A DNA stretch of 64,000 bases from Solibacillus daqui (GTDB lineage Bacteria; Bacillota; Bacilli; Bacillales_A; Planococcaceae): assembly GCF_028747805.1 (NCBI RefSeq), contig NZ_CP114887.1:3807001-3871000 (forward strand), in the 5' to 3' direction. This document shows positions 51,564-59,732 of the stretch, piece by piece. Numbering within the stretch: position 1 is the first letter of the stretch; each line of letters starts with the position of its first letter. The notes below the pieces were generated by a model. That model was not told the DNA's origin. It saw only the letters and a list, made by a program, of their open reading frames with translations, and ran no database searches. Both the position numbers and the translations under genes were made by a program.

Positions 51564-53120
51564 CTATAAATACCGACGCGCACCTGAGTAATTCTTTTTA
51601 TACGCACCTTGATTCATTGATTCAATTTTCACTTTAGAAGCATAGTGCGGGGCATGCAGCATTTTCCCATCCCCTACATAGAGCCCTACATGATATACCT
51701 GCCCTTTTCCTCCGTTATAAGCGAAAAAAACGAGGTCCCCTGGCTTTAAATCTTTCTTTGCTACAGCTTTTCCTCCCGTTGCCTGATAAAACGAATCACG
51801 CGGAATCATAATACCATGTGTTCGGAACACACCATATAAAATACCCGAGCAATCATAACCCCAAGAGGACGTGCCTGCCCACAAGTATGGTAAATCTAAA
51901 AAGCGCTTTGCTTCTTTAATAATCGTATCGGCAGTTGGTTTTGCAATATCACTATACTTTTGATATGACTTGGCATCACTTTTCTTTAAGAGCTTAATGC
52001 CGTCACTTGGTGTTTCTACATAATAATATGTATTATCTTCTTCTATTACAGGTAATATTGTGGCATAACTAATTTCTAAAAACTTCTTTTTCGTCTCATC
52101 ATCTAATAACGTCGTTTTCTTTGCAGTAATGATCGCCTTTAAGCAGTCATCATAATTTTTTGTCGTTGCAACAACATGCGTAACTGGAACCCAACCTGGA
52201 TAACCCGCCTTTAAATACGGTACATATTGGTCTTTAGCAGCAATACGTTGCCACTTTCCTTTAGTATCTAATAGCGACACTTCATCCCCATATAAAGCTT
52301 GTGTATCGGTTTTTCCTACTAACCATTTCTTTTGTGCCAATGATAACGAAGAAATCCACTTTTGCATTTCTACTGGATTTTTCGTTGAAGGATAGTCCAA
52401 TTCACGCGCTTGATTCGATTGGTGCCATAAGTTTGTTACGGCCACATCAACTACATAACGCTTCTTACCAGTATCTATGGCACAGCTTTCATATACGGGC
52501 TGTTCCGGTTCGGTTATACGTATAGCAGGCTCTATAATACGAGCTAAATACGAAACAAAACTTCCGCGTGTTATATTGACATCCGGTTTAAATTTTTCAT
52601 TTTTGGCAGGAATAAAAATTTGATTTGCAATAAATGCTTGCACCGTTTTGTAGTCATTATGATTTTTCGGAATATCCACATATTCTTGTGATGCCTCACC
52701 AGTTAATCCATAAATTTGAGCTAAAATTTTAATAGCTTGCGCACGAGTTACCTTTCCATCTGGATTAAATTTTCCATCATAACCTACCATAATGCGGGCA
52801 TTAAAAATTGCAGCAATTACTGGCATTCTCTCATCATTTGCAGCAATATCTGAATAGGTAGGAATATTATTGTACTCTGGTTCTAATTGTAATGTATGCA
52901 TTAAAATTTCAGCCATTTCATACCGTGTAATTGGATTATTTGCTCTAAAGGCTTTATTTGGTGTCAAAGTTATTCCACCATAATCACTCAATACCATTAA
53001 TTCCTCTGTTAATTTTGAATCGTCCGGCACATCATTAAAAACTTGCGCCTGACTAATTGAAACGGCACTTGTAAGTACGATAGTGATTACAAGCATTTGC
53101 AAAACTATTTTTTTAATCAT
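51564..53120 (-). CDS. SLH-domain NlpC/P60 cell-wall endopeptidase
   Basis: A 518-residue exported protein. A signal peptide (about residues 1-25) is followed by three SLH repeats (about 28-200), which tether proteins to pyruvylated secondary cell-wall polymer. A middle region of about 190 residues contains SH3-like segments. The C-terminal NlpC/P60 domain has Cys in YDCSGILYG (about residue 425), His in YHVGLYVG (about 481) and a third polar residue. It should cleave D-glutamyl-diaminopimelate-type bonds in wall peptides. SLH anchoring points to S-layer-bearing Bacillales. Monocistronic. Confidence 0.9.
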   Translation of the reverse strand: MIKKIVLQMLVITIVLTSAVSISQAQVFNDVPDDSKLTEELMVLSDYGGITLTPNKAFRANNPITRYEMAEILMHTLQLEPEYNNIPTYSDIAANDERMPVIAAIFNARIMVGYDGKFNPDGKVTRAQAIKILAQIYGLTGEASQEYVDIPKNHNDYKTVQAFIANQIFIPAKNEKFKPDVNITRGSFVSYLARIIEPAIRITEPEQPVYESCAIDTGKKRYVVDVAVTNLWHQSNQARELDYPSTKNPVEMQKWISSLSLAQKKWLVGKTDTQALYGDEVSLLDTKGKWQRIAAKDQYVPYLKAGYPGWVPVTHVVATTKNYDDCLKAIITAKKTTLLDDETKKKFLEISYATILPVIEEDNTYYYVETPSDGIKLLKKSDAKSYQKYSDIAKPTADTIIKEAKRFLDLPYLWAGTSSWGYDCSGILYGVFRTHGIMIPRDSFYQATGGKAVAKKDLKPGDLVFFAYNGGKGQVYHVGLYVGDGKMLHAPHYASKVKIESMNQGAYKKNYSGARRYL

Positions 53121-53354
53121 CTCTCTACCCCGATCTGTTTTTCGACAACATTTCTTAATAATCTTTCTATAACCCTATTAAATATATACTCTTTCACTAT
53201 AAATTTATAGAATAATTGTTAATTTATTCATATTCAATAAATTTTTTGAATATATATCTTATTTTATGTCAAAAAACATTTTTCACGTGAAACAAATTAC
53301 GACATATTGAGCTATGAATCGCTTTTCAAGTGAATGGATTTTTAAGCTACTAAA

Positions 53355-53387
53355 AAAGGAGCTCCCTAAATTGTAGGAACTCCTTTA
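53355..53387 (+). terminator. Orphan hairpin in a gene-poor gap
   Basis: AAAGGAGCTCC pairs with GGAACTCCTTT (one mismatch). It lies in the 53121-53654 gap, which also holds a possible frameshifted small gene (53431-53590). No clear plus-strand gene precedes it. Confidence 0.5.
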
Positions 53388-53430
53388 AGTATTTTAAAGT
53401 TAATACGCACTCTATCCACCTGATCATGTA

Positions 53431-53590
53431 TTAAAATCTTATTAAATAGATTGGGCGTTCTGGTCCTTCACTCGTAACGACAAGAGTTCCTTCCTCTGTA
53501 AAACGCCTCCGCCCCCTCTCTATAACATAAACGATGCTATCCTATTAAAAGACGAAAACCCTTTCGTAATTTTTCCAACAAACCTTTCAT
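53431..53590 (-). pseudogene. Possible frameshifted small protein gene
   Basis: Minus strand: ATG 53590 reads MKGLLEKLRKGFRLLIG and then stops; a frame displaced by one base continues DSIVYVIERGRRRFTEEGT and ends PERPIYLIRF. Joined, they would give a ~53-residue basic protein. The second piece has no start codon of its own. Either a decayed gene or chance frames; the basic, beta-like second half looks protein-like. No ribosome site of note precedes ATG 53590. Confidence 0.3.
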
Positions 53591-53654
53591 GAGCGATTGA
53601 TCCCAACCTATGCATTAAAAAGTTTATTACATAGAAAAAAGCCTAGCATATTCG

Positions 53655-54011
53655 CTAAGCTTTCATATGAAGAAATTCAATTTTTTTACAGTATTTTTTT
53701 AAGATGTCTAACACATCGTTTAATTTCGTTAATTCATCTTTTTCCACCATAAACGCATTTTCGTCATGCTGTGCGACGTATGAGCTACTTAAAAACTCTT
53801 CGTTTTCTTTTGTAATAAAACGCACATAACCGAATGTCATACCTGATTCTTTGTATTCCACACGTAATATATCACTGTAGGCTAGTGTTTTCGTGCGTGG
53901 CTTTGCTTTTTGGATGAACCAAAACTTTTCTCCGGTATAATCGACTATTACTTCTGTTTTATCTAGATGTACCTTATAGCCACCAAACAATTTAAAGCTA
54001 AATGTATTCAT
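53655..54011 (-). CDS. PH-like small cytosolic protein (DUF4429-type region)
   Basis: A 118-residue soluble protein with alternating strands and one C-terminal helix. Features such as FKLFGGYKVHLDKTEVIVDY at the start and SDILRVEYKESGMTFGYVRF in the middle resemble the PH-like DUF4429 domain seen in Bacillales. The assignment is by pattern only. Its TAG stop lies inside a stem-loop (AGCTTAGC/GCTAGGCT) that ends in TTTTTT and can terminate it. The gene stands alone with about 100 bases to the next one. Confidence 0.65.
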   Translation of the reverse strand: MNTFSFKLFGGYKVHLDKTEVIVDYTGEKFWFIQKAKPRTKTLAYSDILRVEYKESGMTFGYVRFITKENEEFLSSSYVAQHDENAFMVEKDELTKLNDVLDILKKYCKKIEFLHMKA

Positions 54012-54108
54012 TGTAATTACTCCATTTCAAAACATCATTAGCTTCATTATACGAATTATACGGATGAAATTCTAATTTCTGCAACGCTTTTCAATAGTTT
54101 GACTTTCG

Positions 54109-55155
54109 TTACCGGGTAACTAATTCTTCTACAGTAATTTTCCCGTTTCTTGTTTGTAATTGAATCGTATTTTCTTTTGATCCATGCTCATAGTGCGTTA
54201 CTTGTTCGTTATAAATGGTCACGACATCTGAATTCGTTTTCCCTTCAATTACAACATCCTGAAGCTTACCCACCGTTGTCAAAACAATACGACCATTATC
54301 TGTTTTAAATTGTAATGGATGCTTCACTACTAGGAAATCGGCTTCAATGCGACCGTTATGTGAGCGTGCTTGCACTTTGGCTTCTACCTGTTTCAATACA
54401 ACGCGACCGTTATACGACTCAATTTCATATTGTAGCCCTTTACAATTTTCAACTTCTATGCGTCCATTTTGAGTAGCTGCTTTTACGTATTCAATCGTCG
54501 TATTTTCCAAAATGATACGGCCATTGCTTGATTTTGCGTCTAGCTTTGTTCCCTCAATTGCATTCGTTATGATGCGACCGTTATCAGACTGTAGCTGAAA
54601 TTGTTTGGCAAATGTATCCGTAATTTTAATGGCCCCGTTATTATTGGCAATTTGAATATTGTCATATTGTTTTTTCGGTAAATGTACAATGATTTCAGCT
54701 GATCCGACTGAACTAATGATTGTAATAAATAAAAATCGGCGAACCTTTTCCTTACGCACAGCCTTCACTACAAGCATATCCTCTTCAATTGTCATTGTAG
54801 CTGTTGTTAAATTTTCCTTATCCTTCACTTCTAACATTGCTTCATTCTCATTGGTTGCAATGACTGAAATCTTAACATTATCAATATCCATTTTTACATT
54901 GCTATAGGGGATATGCGCGTCATTTTTATGAAGCGAAACGGCTTGTACAAAATCTTCTTCGTCATATGAAGCAAGTAGTTCATTTGCTAACTCATCCATA
55001 TTGCCAAATGATTCAATGATTTCTTCGGTTGTTTTTCCCTCTGCTCGCCCGTTTTCGAAGTATTCCTCAAAATCACGGCGAATATCTGCACGTTCTTGTG
55101 AATTGATTTTTTGTAAATGACCTTCAAGTAAATCTAAAAATTGTTGTTCATTCAT
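54109..55155 (-). CDS. DUF1700/DUF4097 protein encoded with a PadR regulator
   Basis: A 348-residue protein. The first ~65 residues are the HAAS/DUF1700 helical module (LEGHLQKINSQERADIRRDF). The rest is the DUF4097 beta-solenoid with at least seven NGR(I/V)- or NGKI-type turns spaced by about 17-23 residues (for example SDNGRII, SSNGRII, TQNGRIE, SYNGRVV, SHNGRIE, TDNGRIV). No signal peptide. It lies two bases after the PadR gene. Genes of this pair are common and poorly understood; a membrane- or stress-related role has been suggested for other members. Confidence 0.88.
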   Translation of the reverse strand: MNEQQFLDLLEGHLQKINSQERADIRRDFEEYFENGRAEGKTTEEIIESFGNMDELANELLASYDEEDFVQAVSLHKNDAHIPYSNVKMDIDNVKISVIATNENEAMLEVKDKENLTTATMTIEEDMLVVKAVRKEKVRRFLFITIISSVGSAEIIVHLPKKQYDNIQIANNNGAIKITDTFAKQFQLQSDNGRIITNAIEGTKLDAKSSNGRIILENTTIEYVKAATQNGRIEVENCKGLQYEIESYNGRVVLKQVEAKVQARSHNGRIEADFLVVKHPLQFKTDNGRIVLTTVGKLQDVVIEGKTNSDVVTIYNEQVTHYEHGSKENTIQLQTRNGKITVEELVTR

Positions 55156-55157
55156 TT

Positions 55158-55472
55158 TTAATTACTCCCTTGAATTAATGTATTTACTCCTGCAATAAAG
55201 CTTTCCCATTCTTTTCTCAAGCTGTTTAACTGTGCAATACCTTGCTCTGTAATTTGATAATATTTGCGCGGCGGCCCTTCTGTTGACTCCATTAAATACG
55301 TTGTAAATAAGCCTTCATTTGTGAGTCTTCGCAGTAATGGATAAACTGCCCCTTCAGAAATTTCGATTTGAGAAGAGATGGCTTGAACAAGCTCATAGCC
55401 ATACATATCTTTCTTTTCTAAAAGCGCTAATACACATAAATTCAGTACACCTTTTTTAAATTGAGGATTCAT
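55158..55472 (-). CDS. PadR-family transcriptional regulator
   Basis: A 104-residue winged-helix protein. The PadR landmarks are [11 protein letters not shown] (about residues 23-33), the recognition segment [16 protein letters not shown] (about 40-55) and [13 protein letters not shown] (about 66-78). It probably represses its own operon with the DUF1700/DUF4097 gene two bases downstream. A C-terminal helix provides dimerisation. The effector is unknown. A short leader precedes the ATG with GTGAGG-type site. Confidence 0.92.
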   Translation of the reverse strand: MNPQFKKGVLNLCVLALLEKKDMYGYELVQAISSQIEISEGAVYPLLRRLTNEGLFTTYLMESTEGPPRKYYQITEQGIAQLNSLRKEWESFIAGVNTLIQGSN

Positions 55473-55651
55473 TTCTTCACCTCACTATTATTCTATAAAC
55501 AATAGTGTATCAAATGGTACTATTCATTGCAAGGTACTAAGCAAAATATAATTGCATAAAATGTACAACTATTCGTGCAATAAGTATAGACACTCGATTA
55601 CTTTGAGGAAATTGCCGCGCTACCTTACCTGATAGAGCAGACTTCAGTCGC

Positions 55652-55716
55652 CGTGCTAGCCTCCATCCTCTGCGCAAAGGGAGTGTCCCAGAAATTCTTC
55701 TCGGACACTCCCTTTT
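55652..55716 (-). repeat. Dispersed repeat family A, truncated copy A4
   Basis: On the minus strand the hairpin AAAGGGAGTGTCC/GGACACTCCCTTT (55676-55715) is followed by GCGCAGAGGATGGAGGCTAG and CACG, then diverges. It directly follows the DUF1648 gene's stop and serves as its terminator. Confidence 0.75.
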
Positions 55717-56173
55717 ATGCTGCCTTTAACTTTTGATTTTTCACGATAAACCAAATAAGTGTGACAGTTAGTACACCTATAAAAATAACAAACTCCCAAA
55801 TCCCTAAGCTAATCGGATAACCAATCGATGTTAGCACCTCTTTTAGCGTTAAAAGTGACATAAATAGTAATACTTCATTACGAAGAGTATGTAGCATGAA
55901 AATACTATTTTGTTGCTGCGCTGCGTTTAACGGCTCACCGTCATTCGGCATGTTTATAAATTCCAGAAATTTCTCTACCTGTCCAAGTAGCAACCACAAA
56001 CCTATTCCTAAAAATGGTATAAAGAAAATAAACCATTTATTCGCCCACGCATCTGCCTCGCCCATAATGTTATAATGACTTGGTACCTCACTCGGTAAAT
56101 TTGGAAATTGAATCGCTGTAAAAACGATTGTAATTATAAATACTGCGAGTGTAATTTTGCTAAAGAGCTTCAT
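55715..56173 (-). CDS. DUF1648 (SdpI-like) membrane protein
   Basis: A 152-residue protein with four helices. The conserved N-terminal part (LPSEVPSHYNIMGEADAW, about residues 27-44) is the DUF1648 hallmark of SdpI-type immunity and signal proteins. Unlike full SdpI it lacks the second half. The function is unknown; some relatives protect against toxins. The ATG follows GGAGC at short distance, and the gene ends in the truncated family A hairpin. Confidence 0.85.
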   Translation of the reverse strand: MKLFSKITLAVFIITIVFTAIQFPNLPSEVPSHYNIMGEADAWANKWFIFFIPFLGIGLWLLLGQVEKFLEFINMPNDGEPLNAAQQQNSIFMLHTLRNEVLLFMSLLTLKEVLTSIGYPISLGIWEFVIFIGVLTVTLIWFIVKNQKLKAA

Positions 56174-56197
56174 CTAATGTTCGCTCCATTCATAAAA

Positions 56198-56430
56198 TTA
56201 TTGAACGAAAAGACCTGCGATTTTATCTTTGTCGTCAAATGTTATGGTAAATACACGTTTTTCGTTACTATATTGTGCAACTAGTACAACCACTTTCATG
56301 CCGTCCTTTTCTTCAACCGTAGATTTTTCCACCTTTTCAAACAAACCTTAACTACTTACACTATTTTAAAATTTGCTGAAATGCCCTTAAAATTACTGTT
56401 ATTACCTCCGCAATCGTTGCGAAAGAATCG
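56198..56430 (-). pseudogene. DUF3887-like gene remnant
   Basis: The minus strand shows two protein-like pieces in different frames. One reads SFATIAEVITVILRAFQQIL and stops; the other reads GLFEKVEKSTVEEKDGMK, continues VVVLVAQYSNEKRVFTITF and ends DKDKIAGLFVQ. The end matches the C-terminal pattern of DUF3887 domains (DxDGKIAGLFxQ), and the first piece fits the preceding helix. No intact start remains. It lies directly downstream of a gene whose N-terminus looks DUF3887-like, so it may be a decayed relative. Confidence 0.5.
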
Positions 56431-56471
56431 ACCTTAACTATTTTTTATAAAACGGTTTTTTTAGGCTGCTG

Positions 56472-57341
56472 CTAGATTTTACTCTTAATCGTATCTCCTT
56501 GCAGCGGCTCTTGTTTACTGTTAAATCGAATACGCAGTGATTTACAACTCGCTAAGCTTGGCGTATCCATCACTTGAAAATGTAAATGTGTTTCAGACGA
56601 ATTACCCGAATTGCCACAGCGTCCAATTGTCTCTCCTGTTTTCACATGCTGCCCAACTCGTACTGTAATCGAACTCGGTATTAAATGGGCAAGTAAGCTA
56701 TATTCTTTATTTGCATGCTCAATGATGACAAAATTACCAGCTGGATTTTGCTCATCCATTTGCCCTGGAATATTGTCTACAATGCCATCTACTACTTCAA
56801 TTACTGTACCTTCTAGTGGCGCCAAAATCTCCTCATTATATGCGAAATACATGTCATTGCGCTCTGGTGTCTGGTGATATGTTAGACCATCTTGAACTTT
56901 TACAAAATCATAGGCAAAGCGCTGAGATTCGTAAGCGTAATGATAGTTAATTAGCTCATTTGTGCCGCCCCAAAACACAAACCACTCCCCCTTAAATGGA
57001 TAATGATATGTATTTTTTGTATAGCGTTTATTCGCTTGTTCATCAATCGTAAAAGGTGTTAAAAATAAGCTTTCAATTTCATTTGCTGGGTTGAATGCCA
57101 CAACAATTGCCTTTGTTTTCATATCATCTAGCCAAATCATTTGTTTTGAATATGGCAAATTAGCTTCATGCTCTAATCGAAATTGCTCTACCCCTTCGAC
57201 AAACGGTATCGCCAAATTTAAAAATTGATCGTATGTAACGTAATGCTGAAACTCAGTCGTCGTCACACGATATACTTCTTCAAATTGCTGTGCTAAAAAT
57301 AGTTGCCCCATTGTCTGTTTTAAATTGGTAACCGGTTCCAT
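56472..57341 (-). CDS. DUF3887-like + M23-type peptidase-fold protein
   Basis: A 289-residue cytosolic-looking protein (no signal). The first ~110 residues resemble DUF3887 (LFLAQQFEEVYRVTTTEF, then IESLFLTPFTID). The second half is an M23 beta-barrel with GRCGNSGNSSETHLHFQVMD (about residues 238-257) carrying HLHF. The first metal-ligand motif (HxxxD) is represented by QRFAYDF, which has no clear histidine. Metal binding may therefore be weak or lost. It likely binds or trims a peptidoglycan-type ligand in theory, but the lack of a signal peptide leaves this open. Confidence 0.75.
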   Translation of the reverse strand: MEPVTNLKQTMGQLFLAQQFEEVYRVTTTEFQHYVTYDQFLNLAIPFVEGVEQFRLEHEANLPYSKQMIWLDDMKTKAIVVAFNPANEIESLFLTPFTIDEQANKRYTKNTYHYPFKGEWFVFWGGTNELINYHYAYESQRFAYDFVKVQDGLTYHQTPERNDMYFAYNEEILAPLEGTVIEVVDGIVDNIPGQMDEQNPAGNFVIIEHANKEYSLLAHLIPSSITVRVGQHVKTGETIGRCGNSGNSSETHLHFQVMDTPSLASCKSLRIRFNSKQEPLQGDTIKSKI

Positions 57342-57459
57342 ATAACCCCTCCAGATACATTTTCTAACTTATTTACGGTTGCAGATAGAGAAAGTTTCAT
57401 TAAATAACTATTTCCATATACAATTATTAAGAGAAAATGTAATTTAAGGTGGGCTTTTC

Positions 57460-57861
57460 ATGGTATTCAAATCAAAAATTGATATTTGGATGGCGGCAAT
57501 GTTTATTATCGTCCCTACCCTAATGATTTATGGGGTCATTACGGAGCCAGATATTATTTCCTTAGTTGTTACAATTGCGATAATCGCTCTATTAGCTATA
57601 CTATTTTTTGGCACCAAGTATGTCATTCAGGACAATAAGCTAATCATCTATGGTGGCATTACAAAAACAAATATTGATATCGCAAAAATTCATAGCTTGC
57701 GCCCATCAAAAAATCCTTTTTCTGCACCAGCAATGTCCATTGACCGTATTGAAATTACCTTTGACCCCGATATGCAGATGACACTTGTTTCACCAAAAGA
57801 TAAAGAAAACTTTGTTAAAAAATTACTAGAAATTAACCCTACTATTAAGCTTATCCATTAA
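57460..57861 (+). CDS. Bacterial PH-domain membrane protein (bPH_4)
   Basis: A 133-residue protein with two N-terminal helices (about residues 10-45) and a PH-like domain carrying SLRPSKNPFSAPAMSIDR near residue 85, the marker of the bPH_4 (DUF1200) family. Function unknown. GGTGGG precedes the ATG. It is convergent with the NUDIX gene across a shared hairpin. The domain would face the cytoplasm if the N-terminus is inside. Confidence 0.84.
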   Translation: MVFKSKIDIWMAAMFIIVPTLMIYGVITEPDIISLVVTIAIIALLAILFFGTKYVIQDNKLIIYGGITKTNIDIAKIHSLRPSKNPFSAPAMSIDRIEITFDPDMQMTLVSPKDKENFVKKLLEINPTIKLIH

Positions 57862-57866
57862 CCAAA

Positions 57867-57898
57867 AAGGGTAATTGCGATTACTCATAATTACCCTT
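57867..57898. terminator. Bidirectional terminator
   Basis: AAGGGTAATT pairs with AATTACCCTT (10 bp), with flanking A/T runs. It separates the PH-domain gene and the NUDIX gene, overlapping the latter's end by a few bases. Confidence 0.8.
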
Positions 57899-58283
57899 CT
57901 TTCTTCATATTTAAGACTTGAACAACTATAGCTGGAATAACATTTTTTCCGTATAAGTCACTTGCCTTTATCCAAACTGGTAAGTATGTACCGTTATCCG
58001 GTTCCATAAATTCTTCTGCCTGACCTGTACCAAATTGCCCACCAGTTATTTTTGCACAAAAATAATGTTGTATTCCGTTATAAGGCACCGTTGTTAAGAG
58101 CTCTCCTATTTCAACCTCTACACCGAGCTCTTCGAATGCTTCACGCTTTGCACATTGCTCAATCGTTTCGCCTATTTCCTGCTTACCGCCCGGAAATACA
58201 TAATACACACGCCCCGCCTTTTCACGTCGAATTAACGCAACCTTATCATTTTCTACAATAACAACCGCACCACGATCCGTCAT
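57891..58283 (-). CDS. NUDIX hydrolase
   Basis: A 130-residue NUDIX enzyme. The box GGKQEIGETIEQCAKREAFE with EELGVEVE follows the G-x5-E-x7-R-E-U-x-E-E-x-G-U pattern, so all catalytic glutamates are present. Substrate unknown; the small size suggests a nucleotide-diphosphate clean-up role. It is linked by 15 bases to a downstream-lying DUF2441 gene on the same strand (upstream in transcription), forming an operon. Confidence 0.9.
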   Translation of the reverse strand: MTDRGAVVIVENDKVALIRREKAGRVYYVFPGGKQEIGETIEQCAKREAFEELGVEVEIGELLTTVPYNGIQHYFCAKITGGQFGTGQAEEFMEPDNGTYLPVWIKASDLYGKNVIPAIVVQVLNMKKEG

Positions 58284-58298
58284 AACCTTTTCACCCTC

Positions 58299-58889
58299 TT
58301 ACTCAAATTCTTCTAGTATTTCTACAACTTCTATCCTGCCATCGACTAGCATTTCTGGTAAAGCAGTTGTGTTATTACTTTGCCAATAGCTGCGCGCCTG
58401 TTCAATTTTCTTTGCAAAGGATGCTCCGTCTTCTTTCGGTAACAGCTCGCCATCACCTTTAAAACAGTTACCATCCACCTTTAATTTTACAATTTGCAGT
58501 ACTTTCCGGTTAAACGAGTCGAATATCACCTTCCATTTCAGTAAATCGTCATAGCTTTTTGTTACATATAAACATGATAGTCTCGATGGATAGTGAGGAA
58601 ATTCTTGTAGTCGAACCATTTCTACAATTGTTTCTCGAATTGCGCGTACACTTGATCCCGCATAATTTAACACAACGTCCGCATCTTCCTTCTCCATGTG
58701 TAAGCCATTTTCAGAATTTCTACTTCGCAAAATTTGGAAAGCATCTTCTCCTTGTGCGTTGCGCTGCTCCTGTTCAAAAAAGAAGCGGTACAATGTATTT
58801 TTTTCATGCTGATCAAAATAAATGATTTGACCAAGTTGCATTTTATTTCGTGTTACTAGGTGATATACGTATTGTTCAGTTTGATTCAT
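58299..58889 (-). CDS. DUF2441 family protein
   Basis: A 196-residue cytosolic protein of the DUF2441 type. It begins [20 protein letters not shown] and contains a DUF-typical [17 protein letters not shown] segment near residue 105. The family is common in Bacillales and uncharacterised; the fold may relate to ADP-ribosyl or sugar-phosphate handling, which I cannot confirm. ATG 58889 follows AGGGGG by seven bases; the frame is open seven more codons, with no ribosome site. It precedes the NUDIX gene by 15 bases, so the two may act together. Confidence 0.75.
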   Translation of the reverse strand: MNQTEQYVYHLVTRNKMQLGQIIYFDQHEKNTLYRFFFEQEQRNAQGEDAFQILRSRNSENGLHMEKEDADVVLNYAGSSVRAIRETIVEMVRLQEFPHYPSRLSCLYVTKSYDDLLKWKVIFDSFNRKVLQIVKLKVDGNCFKGDGELLPKEDGASFAKKIEQARSYWQSNNTTALPEMLVDGRIEVVEILEEFE

Positions 58890-59020
58890 ATCTGTACCCC
58901 CTATATGCAATAATGCTTCCTACACCAGCATACATACTCTTGTTACGCCCACCCATGTTACTCCTCCTTTTGTTTACAAACCCGCAAGGATAATTACCAT
59001 TTATTTCATCCATTATATAC

Positions 59021-59048
59021 TTTACTAAATTTTCTGATAAAATAATAT
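59021..59048 (+). promoter_or_regulatory. Possible promoter of the acetyltransferase leader
   Basis: TTTACT, 16-base spacer and TAATAT lie about 25 bases before the short leader frame. Moderate match to sigma-A. Confidence 0.45.
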
Positions 59049-59075
59049 TAGCTGAAAAAGAAAGGAATGATTTCT

Positions 59076-59108
59076 ATGAATACGACAACAAAGGTGATTG
59101 AAAAGTAG
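59076..59108 (+). CDS. Ten-residue leader peptide before the GNAT gene
   Basis: ATG 59076 to TAG 59108 encodes MNTTTKVIEK. AAAGGA precedes it by about 8 bases. Its last four codons lie in the 5' arm of a terminator-like stem. A ribosome stalled on this frame would keep that stem open, so it has the layout of an attenuation leader. Confidence 0.5.
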   Translation: MNTTTKVIEK

Positions 59109-59132
59109 AAACGCTACTCTTTTCAATCTTTT
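59096..59132 (+). terminator. Attenuator-like terminator overlapping the leader frame
   Basis: GATTGAAAAGTAG pairs with CTACTCTTTTCAATC (two-base bulge) and runs into TTTTAG. Without read-through the GNAT gene would not be transcribed. Confidence 0.65.
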
Positions 59133-59174
59133 AGACAAATAGACAAAATATTATTGAAAAGAGGATTATCATTC

Positions 59175-59714
59175 ATGTATACCGATCAAGAATTAACCAT
59201 TCGCCCGATTGCACAAAAGGATATGGGCCGTTTATGGGAGCTTATTTACAAAGAAGAACAACCTGAGTGGAAAAAATGGGATGCACCTTACTATCCACAT
59301 CAAGCAATACCATATGAAGACTTCATTCAATCAAAACAAGATTGGATTGGCGATGACAGCTTTTGGGTTATTGAAGTGAATGGGATTGTACGTGGTATTA
59401 TTTCATACTTTTGGGAGCATGAGCCTTCTAAATGGCTTGAAATGGGCATTGTTCTTCATGAGGCTGGCTCTTGGGGAAAAGGTATTGGAACACGTGCATT
59501 AAAACTTTGGATAGCACATTTATTTAATACAATGCCGCTCGTACGCGTAGGCTATTCAACATGGTCTGGCAACGAACGCATGATTCGTGTTGGTGAAAAG
59601 CTTGGTATGCAAGTGGAAGCACGTATTCGCAAAGTACGTTTCTATGAAGGTCATTATTACGATTCCATTCGTATGGGGATTTTACGAGAGGAATGGGAAG
59701 CGTACAAACTATAA
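59175..59714 (+). CDS. GNAT-family N-acetyltransferase
   Basis: A 179-residue GNAT enzyme. It has the acetyl-CoA loop in GSWGKGIGTRALKLW (about residues 103-117), the substrate strand segment RVGYSTWSGNERMIRVGEK and the C-terminal RFYEGHYYDSIRMG typical of the RimJ/YjcK-like group. ATG 59175 follows AAGAGGA by nine bases; a TTG upstream lacks spacing. The leader attenuator directly upstream suggests control by an inhibitor of translation, as for some resistance genes. The acceptor (antibiotic, protein or metabolite) is unknown. Confidence 0.85.
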   Translation: MYTDQELTIRPIAQKDMGRLWELIYKEEQPEWKKWDAPYYPHQAIPYEDFIQSKQDWIGDDSFWVIEVNGIVRGIISYFWEHEPSKWLEMGIVLHEAGSWGKGIGTRALKLWIAHLFNTMPLVRVGYSTWSGNERMIRVGEKLGMQVEARIRKVRFYEGHYYDSIRMGILREEWEAYKL

Positions 59715-59732
59715 ATTTTAGGGGTGGATGAA

